DNA of 64,000 nucleotides from Parasegetibacter sp. NRK P23 (GCF_023721715.1 NZ_JAMDLG010000001.1:3201784-3265783), one strand, 5' to 3'. Shown: positions 17,142-26,120, counted from the first letter of the stretch. The notes: generated by a model from the sequence alone, not told the origin. A program made the numbers and translations.

Positions 17142-18752
17142 TTATTTTGTATACACTTCAATCATCCCCTGTGTATCGCCTCTTCTGGGAGCGAGAAAAC
17201 TGTCTACCAGCTGATAATGCACTTTCAGGCTATCCCTGGTTCGGAAAGGGTAAAAGTTATTGAGTGTGGGAATGTATTCAAACAACACCAGGTCATATTC
17301 TTTCCTGCTGATTTTGCTTTCAAACAAAGCGGCTTGTTTGTTGAACATACCCACGCCAAGGTGATACCATAACGGATATTCGGACCCTTTCTCCAGTTTG
17401 AAAGGCACTTCCGCCGCAAGCGAAGTGAGTTCGCTCATGTTCAGCACCTTCGGGTCCTGTTTTTTGAGCACCTGCATGTTCATCAGCCTTTCAATACCAT
17501 CAACGGTGGGTTGTGGCATGTATATTTTTTCCAGTGTTTTCAATTTACTGAAAGTCCATTGCTCCATGGGAACATCCTTTGCGGGCGGGTGAATCATATA
17601 AGTTTTCTTGTTCACCACATTCTCACCAGTGGCGGAAACCACTTCTTCGGAAGGTGGCAACGCCCTTGCGGCGATGCGCTGAATGTATTTCCAGTACACT
17701 TCACTCCACCAAAGCATCAATCCGGCAAAGCCTATGAAAAGCGTGAGCGGTTTCGCGAAATCAAGCAACGCCAGCTTACTCAACCTGTACAGGATGAAGG
17801 CGAAAGCGAAGCTGTGGAAGAAAATATTATTGTCCGGAGGCGTATAACTGGTAACCTGGAATACACTCGCTTCCAGCAGGATGGCCATAGTGAGCAGAAA
17901 AAACATCACTTCACCCTTATCGTTCAGCCAGTCTTTGAACCTATTGAAACGGGGTATCATCAATATAAAAATAATGGCGAGGTAAAACTTGATCCATTCG
18001 GAGCCAGTAAAAAATTCATCCAGCAGGTCGAATGGCACCACCCGTGCGCTGTGTGGCGCCTGGCCGTGGTTGAACCAGTAACCGAAACCATTCGGACCAA
18101 GTGTAGCAATCACCAATACCAGCAAGGCCACGAAACCTGTTACATAAAGCAGTAATCCCTTCCATACCTTATTCGTGAAAGCATGGTAAGCAGCCAGGGC
18201 CGCGCCGATCAGGAATCCCATGGCGCCGCCGTCCTGTTTGGTCATGAAGGAAAAGAACATAAACACCCCGCCCAGCAGCGCGAAAAATAAGGCGCGCGGC
18301 GCCGTGGCGTTGGAGAGGTACCTGAACAGGAAAGCCAGTCCAATGAATTCGTACACGATCACCGAATGGTTGTACCATGGCCAGAAATTAAAAAAAGAAA
18401 AGGAAATACAATACAGCAATACCGAAATATACCGGATGCCCGCGTGCACATCAAGGCTCTTCAGGATGGAACGGAAAGCCAGCCCGGAAATGATGTTGAT
18501 AAACACCTGCGCCTTGATGAGGCTCACCATTTGCGGACCGAAAATTTTAAAGAAGATGCCGGGAATCACCCAATACATGCCACCCAGCGGCGTGCCGAAA
18601 TCACGGAAGGGAAGCTGTCCCTCGCTTATCCGGTAAGCGCCTTCCCACGACAGAAAGATGTTCACCCGGTAGGGAAAAGTAACAAAGAGCGGAACCACGG
18701 CCAGAAGAAGGATAAAGAAGATATCGGTATAACCATACCATTTTTTCAACAT
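17142..18752 (-). CDS. GT-C fold membrane glycosyltransferase-like protein (PMT/ArnT-like)
   Basis: A 536-residue polytopic membrane protein with about 10-12 transmembrane segments in its first two thirds and a soluble C-terminal part. The first periplasmic loop has WEGAYRISEGQLPFRDFGTP, matching the pattern of the acidic catalytic loop in PMT/ArnT-like transferases that use polyprenyl-phosphate sugars. The acceptor is unknown. ATG 18752 is preferred over 18803 because it starts directly at the first helix (LKKWYGYTDIFFILLLAVV). It is divergent from the UbiA-type gene, and the context suggests it may consume the polyprenyl-phosphoryl pentose made by that cluster. Confidence 0.7.
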   Translation of the reverse strand: MLKKWYGYTDIFFILLLAVVPLFVTFPYRVNIFLSWEGAYRISEGQLPFRDFGTPLGGMYWVIPGIFFKIFGPQMVSLIKAQVFINIISGLAFRSILKSLDVHAGIRYISVLLYCISFSFFNFWPWYNHSVIVYEFIGLAFLFRYLSNATAPRALFFALLGGVFMFFSFMTKQDGGAMGFLIGAALAAYHAFTNKVWKGLLLYVTGFVALLVLVIATLGPNGFGYWFNHGQAPHSARVVPFDLLDEFFTGSEWIKFYLAIIFILMIPRFNRFKDWLNDKGEVMFFLLTMAILLEASVFQVTSYTPPDNNIFFHSFAFAFILYRLSKLALLDFAKPLTLFIGFAGLMLWWSEVYWKYIQRIAARALPPSEEVVSATGENVVNKKTYMIHPPAKDVPMEQWTFSKLKTLEKIYMPQPTVDGIERLMNMQVLKKQDPKVLNMSELTSLAAEVPFKLEKGSEYPLWYHLGVGMFNKQAALFESKISRKEYDLVLFEYIPTLNNFYPFRTRDSLKVHYQLVDSFLAPRRGDTQGMIEVYTK

Positions 18753-18870
18753 AAAAGTTGTTTTACAGGGAGTTGTATTTGTAAACTTATTAAAAATAAT
18801 CACACTGTTCCAGCTAAAACGCTATAACTTTTAATGAATTGTGTGTATTTTGGCGCTCAAACTCTTACCA

Positions 18871-19755
18871 GTGGCATATCTGAAACTATTAAGACCGAAA
18901 GACTGGGCCAAAAACCTGTTCCTTTATATTCCGGTTTTCTTTGCGGGAGAATTCTTCAACTTCCCGGTGATGTACCGGATCTTCCTTGGCTTTCTCGCAT
19001 TTTCCGCCGTAGCAAGCGCTATCTACATATTAAATGATTACAGGGACAGGGAAGATGATAAGAAACACCCCGTAAAATGCAAACGCCCGCTGGCTTCCGG
19101 CGCTGTTTCCCCCAACATGGCGCTGGTGATCTTTTTCATCCTGCTGGCCGGTGGCTTTACCCTGGCCTGGTTCGTTCGTGATAAATTCGCTTTTATCCTG
19201 GGTATTTACTTTCTGATTAACCTGGGTTATTCCTTCGGATTGAAAAATATTCCCATCCTGGATATTGTATTGGTGGCCATCGGGTTTGTGCTGCGCATTA
19301 AAGCTGGTTCCGTGATCTCTTTTATACCGCTTTCCGAATGGATCATCATCATGGTGTTCCTGCTCGCGCTCTTCATGGCTATCGGAAAACGGCGGGACGA
19401 TATCCTGCTGAAACTCAGTTCAGGCACCGATATGCGCAAGGCCATCAAAGGGTACTCCCTCGACTTCATGAATACGCTGCTGGCACTCGTTTGCTCCGTA
19501 ATTGTGGTGGCTTACTTCATGTACACCATGTCGCCGGAAGTAGAAGAAAGAATGGGCACCTACCGCCTTTATTATACCTGCCTTTTTGTTTTAGCCGGAA
19601 TTATGCGATATTTACAAATCATTTACGTATCCGCCGATTCCGGTTCTCCAACTAAAATCCTTTACAAAGACCGATTCATCCAGGTTACCCTGCTCCTTTG
19701 GATTGCCAGCTATATTTCGATCATTTACATGAAAGATATTACCATATTCAAATGA
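18871..19755 (+). CDS. UbiA-type polyprenyl-phosphate phosphoribosyltransferase (DPPR synthase-like)
   Basis: About 294 residues and eight to nine membrane helices of the UbiA superfamily. The Mg-binding motif NDYRDREDD at residues 55-63 is followed by KHPVKCKRPLASG, which resembles mycobacterial decaprenyl-phosphate 5-phosphoribosyltransferase (Rv3806c) rather than menaquinone or haem prenyltransferases. Predicted reaction: PRPP plus polyprenyl phosphate gives polyprenylphosphoryl-5-phosphoribose at the inner membrane. DprE1-like and DprE2-like genes lie directly downstream, which strongly supports this. The start is uncertain: GTG 18841, TTG 18850 and GTG 18871 are all in frame, and 18871 places the first family residues (YLKLLRPKDWAKN) at the N-terminus. 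Confidence 0.82.
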   Translation: MAYLKLLRPKDWAKNLFLYIPVFFAGEFFNFPVMYRIFLGFLAFSAVASAIYILNDYRDREDDKKHPVKCKRPLASGAVSPNMALVIFFILLAGGFTLAWFVRDKFAFILGIYFLINLGYSFGLKNIPILDIVLVAIGFVLRIKAGSVISFIPLSEWIIIMVFLLALFMAIGKRRDDILLKLSSGTDMRKAIKGYSLDFMNTLLALVCSVIVVAYFMYTMSPEVEERMGTYRLYYTCLFVLAGIMRYLQIIYVSADSGSPTKILYKDRFIQVTLLLWIASYISIIYMKDITIFK

Positions 19756-19815
19756 GATACACTCCGTTGATAACGGAACATATTTCATCTGGCAAACAAT
19801 CAGAAAACGGTGCAC

Positions 19816-21150
19816 ATGAAAAAAGCAATCGCGAACTGGGGCAATTACCCGGTAATGGAATCGGATGAACAACTTTTCAGCTTCGATGAGGACCTTCAGA
19901 AGCTGGTAACCAAAGACGATCCCTTCATCCCACGCGGCAACGGCAGGTGTTACGGCGACGCCTCGCTGGCCACCCGTACCATCAATACCACGAAATACAA
20001 CAAAATACTTTCCTTCGATACGGAGAACGGCATCTTTGAATGCCAGAGCGGCATCACCCTTGATCAGGTATTGGAAGTATCGATTCCCAAAGGCTGGTTT
20101 CTGCCCGTAACGCCCGGTACCAAATACATCACCATAGGCGGCGCCATCGGCAGCGACGTACATGGCAAGAACCACCACGTGGACGGAAACTTTTCCCACC
20201 ATGTGATTGACATGGACATACTCCTCGCAGACGGCTCCACCGTTACCTGCTCCCCCACCCTGCACAGCGATCTTTTTGAAGCTACAGCGGGTGGCATGGG
20301 CCTTACGGGCATCATTACGCGGGTGAAGTTCTCCATGAAAAAGATTGAAACATCTTACATCCGCCAGAAGCAAATTAAGGCCGAAAACCTGGAGGAGATC
20401 ATCCGTCTTTTCGATGAATACAAAGACTGGACCTATTCCGTAGCCTGGATTGATTGCCTGAAAAAAGGGAAGAACTTCGGCCGCAGTATCCTCATGGTGG
20501 GCGAACACGCGAAGCTGGATGAACTTTCTCCCAAACAAAAAGAAGCGCCGCTGGCCCTGCCGAAAAAAAAGCAGATTACCTTTCCCTTCAACCTCCCATC
20601 ATGGGTACTGAACACCTTTACCGTTAAGGCTTTCAACTTTTTGTATTACGGGAAAAATTTCAAGAAATACATCGACAACATTGTTTCTTACGAGCCCTTC
20701 TTTTACCCGCTCGACGCGATCCTGCACTGGAACCGGGGCTATGGGAAAAAAGGTTTCGTGCAATACCAGTTCGTGGTGCCCATGAGCGCCAAACAGGGCC
20801 TTATTGAAATTCTCCAGAAAATCAGCGACCGGGGCATGGGTTCTTTCCTCGCTGTACTGAAAGTGTTCGGGGATAAGGATACGCTCATCGGATTTCCCAG
20901 CGAAGGTTATACGCTGGCCCTCGACTTTCCGGTAAGAGATGGCTTGTTTGAATTCCTGGATGAACTGGACCAGATCGTGCTGAAATACAATGGCCGTTTG
21001 TACATGTCGAAAGATGCCCGGATGAAACCCGAAATACTGGAGGCCGGTTATCCCAATCTGCCGCGTTTCAGGGAGATCGTAAAGAAATACAATCCCGCCA
21101 ATAAAATAAGATCCGTTCAATCGGAAAGATTACACCTTACTTCAAAATAA
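19816..21150 (+). CDS. dprE1: DprE1-like FAD oxidoreductase (polyprenylphosphoryl-ribose 2'-oxidase)
   Basis: A 444-residue flavoprotein with FAD-binding motifs PFIPRGNGRCYGDASL and TPGTKYITIGGAIGSDVHGKNHH, the latter closely matching mycobacterial DprE1. The C-terminal catalytic part holds LYMSKDAR, whose Lys399 corresponds to the essential Lys418. Predicted role: oxidise the 2'-OH of polyprenylphosphoryl-ribose to a keto intermediate for DprE2 to reduce, giving the arabinose epimer. The residue aligned with Cys387, target of benzothiazinone drugs in Mycobacterium, is Ala368 here (TLALDF). ATG 19816 is preferred over the GTG at 19810. Followed 3 nt later by the reductase gene. Confidence 0.88.
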   Translation: MKKAIANWGNYPVMESDEQLFSFDEDLQKLVTKDDPFIPRGNGRCYGDASLATRTINTTKYNKILSFDTENGIFECQSGITLDQVLEVSIPKGWFLPVTPGTKYITIGGAIGSDVHGKNHHVDGNFSHHVIDMDILLADGSTVTCSPTLHSDLFEATAGGMGLTGIITRVKFSMKKIETSYIRQKQIKAENLEEIIRLFDEYKDWTYSVAWIDCLKKGKNFGRSILMVGEHAKLDELSPKQKEAPLALPKKKQITFPFNLPSWVLNTFTVKAFNFLYYGKNFKKYIDNIVSYEPFFYPLDAILHWNRGYGKKGFVQYQFVVPMSAKQGLIEILQKISDRGMGSFLAVLKVFGDKDTLIGFPSEGYTLALDFPVRDGLFEFLDELDQIVLKYNGRLYMSKDARMKPEILEAGYPNLPRFREIVKKYNPANKIRSVQSERLHLTSK

Positions 21151-21153
21151 GAT

Positions 21154-21885
21154 ATGCCAACTGTACTGATATTGGGCGCCAGTTCCGATATGGCGGGCGC
21201 CATCGCCCTGAAATACGCGGCCAAAGGATATGATATTCAACTGGCCGCACGGAAACCGGAACGACTAAAAGCAACGGCATCCGACCTGGCCATCCGCAAC
21301 AATGTAACGTGTACGTTGCATGATTTTGATGCCGCAGACTTCGGTTCGCACCAGCAGTTCTTTCAATCGCTCCCCGTAAAGCCCGATGTCACCATTTGTG
21401 TATTCGGTTTACTTGGTACGCAGGAAACAGCCGAGCAGCACTGGCAGGAAGCGGAAGCCATCATTCATACCAACTACACCGGCGCGGTCTCTATTCTTAA
21501 TATCATTGCCAATCACTACCAAAGCATGGGCAAAGGTGCCATCGCGGGCATCAGCTCCGTGGCAGGAGAACGCGGGAGAATGAGCAACTACCTGTATGGC
21601 AGTGCGAAAGCGGGGTTCACGGCCTATCTTTCCGGTCTCCGGAACAGGCTGTTCCACCACAACGTGCATGTGGCCACCATTCAACCCGGTTTCGTTTATA
21701 CCCGCATGACCGAAAACATGCCGCTACCGAAATTGCTTACCGGACATCCCGCAGACGTGGCAGAAGCCGTGTACAAAGCGGTGGAACGCAAACAGAACGT
21801 GGTATACGTGAAGTGGTTCTGGAAATGGATCATGCTGGTCATCAAGATGATCCCCGAGTTCATGTTCAAAAAAATGAAATTGTGA
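21154..21885 (+). CDS. DprE2-like short-chain dehydrogenase (polyprenylphosphoryl-2-keto-pentose reductase)
   Basis: A 243-residue SDR enzyme. The nucleotide-binding motif is GASSDMAG (residues 8-15), the catalytic Ser is in GISSVAG (about 134) and the YxxxK pair is Tyr148-Lys152. The C-terminal end is basic and hydrophobic (KWFWKWIMLVIKMIPEFMFKKMKL), suggesting membrane contact as expected for a lipid-linked substrate. In mycobacteria DprE2 works with DprE1 to epimerise ribose to arabinose on decaprenyl phosphate. Its start is 3 nt after dprE1, and its stop overlaps the HAD gene start by 4 nt (GTGA). Confidence 0.83.
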   Translation: MPTVLILGASSDMAGAIALKYAAKGYDIQLAARKPERLKATASDLAIRNNVTCTLHDFDAADFGSHQQFFQSLPVKPDVTICVFGLLGTQETAEQHWQEAEAIIHTNYTGAVSILNIIANHYQSMGKGAIAGISSVAGERGRMSNYLYGSAKAGFTAYLSGLRNRLFHHNVHVATIQPGFVYTRMTENMPLPKLLTGHPADVAEAVYKAVERKQNVVYVKWFWKWIMLVIKMIPEFMFKKMKL

Positions 21886-22478
21886 AGAAGCAGCTTGCGC
21901 TTTTCGATTTTGACGGCACCATCACCACGCATGATACCTTGCTGGAATTCATCAAATTCAGCAAAGGGAAAGCGGCGTTCTACAATGGTTTCGTGCGGAA
22001 CGCGCCCTACCTGGTGGGCATGAAAATAAAATTACTGCGCAACCAACAGGTGAAGGAAAGGATACTCGCGCATTTTTTCGGCGGAATGCCGCTGGATACC
22101 TTCCAGCAATATTGTGACGACTTCGCGGAAAAAATGATCCCCGGATTGCTGCGACCCGGTGCCATGGAAGAAATCGCCCGGTTGAAAAAAGAAGGCGCCA
22201 CCATCGTGATCGTATCGGCATCCCCTGAAAACTGGATCAGGAAATGGGCGGCAAAAGAAGGACTACAACTGATCGCCACACAACTGGAAACAAAGAACGA
22301 ATTGCTTACCGGTAAAATAATGGGTAACAATTGTTACGGCGCTGAAAAAGTGGCCCGCATCGCGGCGCTGTTCAACACGCAACAATTCGATCATGTGCTG
22401 GCTTATGGCGACAGCAGCGGCGACCGTCCCATGCTGGCCCTGGCGCATACCCCTCATTACAAACCTTTCCGTAGTTGA
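21882..22478 (+). CDS. HAD-IB family phosphatase
   Basis: A 198-residue HAD-superfamily hydrolase beginning with GTG in the GTGA overlap with the preceding reductase gene. Motif I is DFDGT with nucleophile Asp9 and Asp11, motif II lies in VIVSASPENW, and motif III/IV is YGDSSGDRPML, the SerB-like HAD-IB pattern. Inference from context: it may remove the 5-phosphate from polyprenylphosphoryl-5-phosphoribose, the step for which Rv3807c (a PAP2 protein) has been proposed in mycobacteria. Family members also act on phosphoserine or lysophospholipids, so the substrate is open. It overlaps the next gene by 4 nt. Confidence 0.83.
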   Translation: MKKQLALFDFDGTITTHDTLLEFIKFSKGKAAFYNGFVRNAPYLVGMKIKLLRNQQVKERILAHFFGGMPLDTFQQYCDDFAEKMIPGLLRPGAMEEIARLKKEGATIVIVSASPENWIRKWAAKEGLQLIATQLETKNELLTGKIMGNNCYGAEKVARIAALFNTQQFDHVLAYGDSSGDRPMLALAHTPHYKPFRS

Positions 22479-23875
22479 ACAGCAACCGTTCCATAAAGGA
22501 TTTGCTGGTACTGTTGCTGGCTTTCTGCATATCCCGTGTATTCGTGTCACTCGCGGGCATCGAAATGGAGCAGAACGCACTGTTACGGTATTGGCAGTAC
22601 CTTGATGTGGAAACGCTGCGGCACAACCTGCTGGCAGGCGTTTGGTACGACCATACGCAACCTCCTTTTTTTAACTTGCTGCTGGGCATTGTACTCAAAC
22701 TATCAGGCCCGGCTGCCCCCCTTGCATTTGTATGGCTGCTGAAAATAATTACGCTGGCCAATACATTCCTGCTGTATAAACTGGTTCAGAAGCAAACTAC
22801 CGTTGCATGGATGCCGCTGGCGGTTTCCTTGTTCTATCTGTTAAGTCCGGGTACGATTGTATTTGAGCACGAACTTTTTTACACCACTTTCATCACCCTG
22901 TTCTTTTTACTAACCTGCAATGTATTGCTGCGGTTGCAAACAAATATCAGCTGGAAGAACGCGTTCCTCTTCGCTACACTGCTCCTGCTGATCTGCTTCA
23001 CGAGAAGCATGTACCACCTGGCCTGGCTGGTGGTATTGAGTGCGGCGGTTTACCTGATGTTGCGGAAGCGGGCCCACAGTTCGCGGTTGCTGGTGGCAGG
23101 TTTGGCCGCCACCATTCTGGTAAGTGGATGGTATTATAAGAACAAGGTGATATTCGGCTCTTTCTCCACCTCTACCTGGCTCGGCATGAACCTGAGCAGG
23201 AACGCCTTCCATGACTCGGAGATCACCGATTCCACCAATATCGCGTCGCTTCCACCCTTTCAACCCATTTCCACTTACAGCAAGTTTATCACAAAAGATA
23301 TTTCGCGGTTCAAAGGACTGAACGACAGAGATTTGTTTTCCGAATACAAAAACGATACGTTCCTGAATGTGAAGCATGCAGGTTATATTGAAGTCTCGGA
23401 TCTGTACCTGAAATCGGGAAAAGAACACATCAAAAAGAAGCCGGTCGCATTCCTGAAAAACGTGGCGCAATCGGCCATCATCTTCTTCGCGCCTGCCACC
23501 CGGTATTCGGTCACGGAATTCCAGGCCCGTAAGATGCGGCATTACGACATTGTTTATTCCTTCAACTTGTCGCACTTTGCAAAGGGAAAGCAGGAAAGGC
23601 GCATAGCCATGGTGGTTTCCGCGCTACCTAAAATATTGCTGTACGCCGCTGTTTTCGGCTGGCTGTTCCTGCAATGGTTCAGCAACAGAAAACTTTCTCC
23701 GCTGCAATGGTTCATCCTGTTGACCATCGCGTATTCCTTCTGCCTGAGCTCAGTATTTGAACATTATGAAAACATGCGTTTCCGTTTTGAGACGGAACCG
23801 TTGTTCCTGCTGTTGCTTACCCAAGCGATCCTTTCTTCATTTCCGAAACTGCGAAATCACAAGCCCTCGCCGTAA
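22475..23875 (+). CDS. GT-C (GT39/PMT-like) membrane glycosyltransferase
   Basis: A 466-residue protein with about 10 transmembrane segments. The motif GVWYDHTQPPFFNLLLG at about residues 54-70 is the PMT_2/GT39 pattern in which an acidic residue precedes a Pro-containing loop. Such enzymes transfer sugars from polyprenyl-phosphate donors in the periplasm. It starts with TTG inside the TGA of the HAD gene (4-nt overlap), so it is translationally coupled to the proposed prenylphosphoryl-pentose pathway and is the best candidate for its transferase. The last 59 bp overlap the 3' end of the convergent GMC gene. Confidence 0.78.
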   Translation: MNSNRSIKDLLVLLLAFCISRVFVSLAGIEMEQNALLRYWQYLDVETLRHNLLAGVWYDHTQPPFFNLLLGIVLKLSGPAAPLAFVWLLKIITLANTFLLYKLVQKQTTVAWMPLAVSLFYLLSPGTIVFEHELFYTTFITLFFLLTCNVLLRLQTNISWKNAFLFATLLLLICFTRSMYHLAWLVVLSAAVYLMLRKRAHSSRLLVAGLAATILVSGWYYKNKVIFGSFSTSTWLGMNLSRNAFHDSEITDSTNIASLPPFQPISTYSKFITKDISRFKGLNDRDLFSEYKNDTFLNVKHAGYIEVSDLYLKSGKEHIKKKPVAFLKNVAQSAIIFFAPATRYSVTEFQARKMRHYDIVYSFNLSHFAKGKQERRIAMVVSALPKILLYAAVFGWLFLQWFSNRKLSPLQWFILLTIAYSFCLSSVFEHYENMRFRFETEPLFLLLLTQAILSSFPKLRNHKPSP

Positions 23876-25541
23876 GTGCCATATAAGTAAGAGAGGGGTT
23901 CTGACAGGCGGAAGAAGTCATACAACTTCCATCGGTGATGAACACATTTTTCACCTCATGCAATTGGTTCCATTTATTCAATACGGAAGTTTTAGGATCA
24001 TGGCCCATTCTGGCGGTTCCCATTTCATGAACGCAATCGCCGCCTACCGAACTATAGTCGAACCCGGTCACATTCTTTAATCCGGCTTCGTGCAACATTT
24101 CCATGGCACTTTCTTTCATATCCTTGCGCATGGCTTTTTCATTGTCGCGGAAGGAGAAGTCGATCTTCACCAGTGGTATGCCCCATTTATCGGTTTTGTT
24201 TTCATCAAGTGTTACCTTGTTTTCTTCGTAAGGCAGTGTTTCGCCCCATGCTCCCATCCACATGGTCCAGATGCCCGGGGAAATCAGTTGCTCCTTAAAA
24301 TCTTTTCCGAAGCCTTCCGTATGTTTCACGGTATCGTACCAGCTTCTTCTTTCCGCATCGGCCTGGATACCGAATCCACGGATATAGTCCTTTCTTTTGG
24401 TGGCTTCGTTCACGTTCCGGAAGCGTGGGATATAGATGCCGCCCGGTCTTCTTCCCACATAATACTGATCCATCAGTCCTTCATACTGCGCCTCCGCACC
24501 TATTCTGAAATGGTGGTCCATCAGGTTGCGACCCAGTTGGCCGCTGCCATTGCCCATACCCTCGGGGAAGGCATCGCTTTTCGACTGAAGCAGTATTGCA
24601 GCCGAAGCAATAGTGGAAGCATTCAGAAAAATCACTTTCGCAAAAAACTCTATTGACTCCTTTGTTTCTGTATCCACCACACGCACCCCTTTGGCCTGCC
24701 TGTTTTCCTTGTCATATAATACTTCGGCCACAATGGAAAATGGCCGCAGCGTGAGGTTACCCGTAGCCATAGCTACCGGAATGGTGGCTGAATTGGAACT
24801 GAAATACCCGCCAAATGGACATCCGCGGCTGCACAGGTTCCTGTACTGACAGGGACCGCGTCCATTCCAGCCCCGGGACAAATTCGCAAGGCGCGCGATG
24901 GTGACCAGTCTGTCGGGGAATTTCTTTTTGATTTCGTCTTTAAACCTGAGTTCGAGTGCATTCATGGCCATGGGCGGCAGAAAATCGCCATCGGGCAGGT
25001 GCGGAAGTCCTTCGCAGGAACCACTTATCCCAACAAAGCGCTCCACATAGGTGTACCAGGGTTCAATGTCTTTATAACGAATGGGCCAATCCACGCCCAC
25101 GCCATCTTTGGCATTGGCCTCGAAATCGAGATCGCTCCAGCGGTAACATTGGCGCCCCCACATCAAAGAACGACCGCCCACCTGATAGCCTCTGATCCAA
25201 TGGAACGGGTCGTTCTGGATATATGGATGATCCTTATCGCTAACGAAGAAGTGCTTGTTGCTCTCATCATATACCGTACTCTGAACGGGATTTTCAGTCT
25301 TTTCTTTTTCAGGGTTCACCAGGCGGTGGTCAAACTCCCAGGGATTCAGCGAAGCGGTGGGATAATCTTTCACATGCTCCACATTGCGGCCGCGTTCCAG
25401 CAAGAGTGTTTTGAATCCTTTTTCAGCGAATTCTTTCGCGGCCCAGCCGCCGCTGATGCCCGAGCCTACTACAATTACGTCGTAGGTATTTGTTTCCCGG
25501 GCCCTGTTGCTGATATGAACATTTTTTGCAGGATCTGCCAT
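23817..25541 (-). CDS. GMC family oxidoreductase
   Basis: A 574-residue FAD enzyme. The N-terminal dinucleotide motif is VVGSGISGGWAAKEFAEKG and the C-terminal signature is GDCVHEMGTARMG...NVFITDGSC, with the active-site His in HEMGTARMG. A Cys-rich segment (CQYRNLCSRGCPFGG) near the middle is common in the gluconate/sorbitol dehydrogenase-like subgroup. Members oxidise sugars, alcohols or sugar acids with electrons leaving through a partner. The partner-like gene (subunit-3 family) lies 6 nt upstream. The substrate cannot be deduced. Its 3' end overlaps the opposing GT-C gene by 59 bp. Confidence 0.88.
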   Translation of the reverse strand: MADPAKNVHISNRARETNTYDVIVVGSGISGGWAAKEFAEKGFKTLLLERGRNVEHVKDYPTASLNPWEFDHRLVNPEKEKTENPVQSTVYDESNKHFFVSDKDHPYIQNDPFHWIRGYQVGGRSLMWGRQCYRWSDLDFEANAKDGVGVDWPIRYKDIEPWYTYVERFVGISGSCEGLPHLPDGDFLPPMAMNALELRFKDEIKKKFPDRLVTIARLANLSRGWNGRGPCQYRNLCSRGCPFGGYFSSNSATIPVAMATGNLTLRPFSIVAEVLYDKENRQAKGVRVVDTETKESIEFFAKVIFLNASTIASAAILLQSKSDAFPEGMGNGSGQLGRNLMDHHFRIGAEAQYEGLMDQYYVGRRPGGIYIPRFRNVNEATKRKDYIRGFGIQADAERRSWYDTVKHTEGFGKDFKEQLISPGIWTMWMGAWGETLPYEENKVTLDENKTDKWGIPLVKIDFSFRDNEKAMRKDMKESAMEMLHEAGLKNVTGFDYSSVGGDCVHEMGTARMGHDPKTSVLNKWNQLHEVKNVFITDGSCMTSSACQNPSLTYMALTARACDFAVSEMKKGSLG

Positions 25542-25547
25542 GCTATT

Positions 25548-26120
25548 TTATTGAGTGGCCCAGGCGCGTTGTCCGGGACCAAGTGGTGTGTTTTCAAATT
25601 TTCCCGGCACATAATCGTAAGCCAGGGCCTGGGTGGCGCCTGCTTTAGAGGTACAATACCCCAGTACCGTGAATCTTTTTAGTGTAGTAAAAAAAGAATC
25701 CCCAAGCAGTTTACGGTGCACTTTCCCCATCAATCCGGGATAAGGCTTTCCATCTTTTTCAAAATAAGAAAGCAGCGCGGTTCTTTGTTCCGCTGAACAG
25801 GCGCTGAAAGATTTTCCATATTCAGCACCTGCGCGTTGTTCTAACCGATCCAGTCCATGGAGGAAGTTATTCTGTGATTTTTTCGGCAAACATTCTTTCA
25901 CCATTTTTATGACGAAGGGGCCAACCCCCGCATCTTTCGCCCCTGGCGTGTTTGTGCGTGGTATGATCGTTTCCGCCAGGTCTGAAATCAGCTCTTCCCG
26001 ACTGGCGAGCTCGTCAAGCCGTGGTGTTCTGTAGGTGCTGTATGTTTTATATCCCGCATAAGTTGCCGCGCCGGCAACGCCCGCCACAACTATATTCCGG
26101 AATAACCTGCGTCGCTTCAT
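25548..26120 (-). CDS. Gluconate 2-dehydrogenase subunit 3 family protein
   Basis: This 190-residue protein begins RRRLFRNIVVAGVAGAATYAG, a Tat-like or membrane-anchor segment with adjacent arginines. A helical domain of the gluconate 2-dehydrogenase subunit-3 family follows (LISDLAETIIPRTNTPGAKDAGV, LGDSFFTTLKRFTVLGYCTSKAG). In characterised enzymes this small subunit assists export or assembly of the GMC flavoprotein. The gene is 6 nt upstream of the GMC gene, and the pair should be one operon and one complex. Confidence 0.87.
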   Translation of the reverse strand: MKRRRLFRNIVVAGVAGAATYAGYKTYSTYRTPRLDELASREELISDLAETIIPRTNTPGAKDAGVGPFVIKMVKECLPKKSQNNFLHGLDRLEQRAGAEYGKSFSACSAEQRTALLSYFEKDGKPYPGLMGKVHRKLLGDSFFTTLKRFTVLGYCTSKAGATQALAYDYVPGKFENTPLGPGQRAWATQ

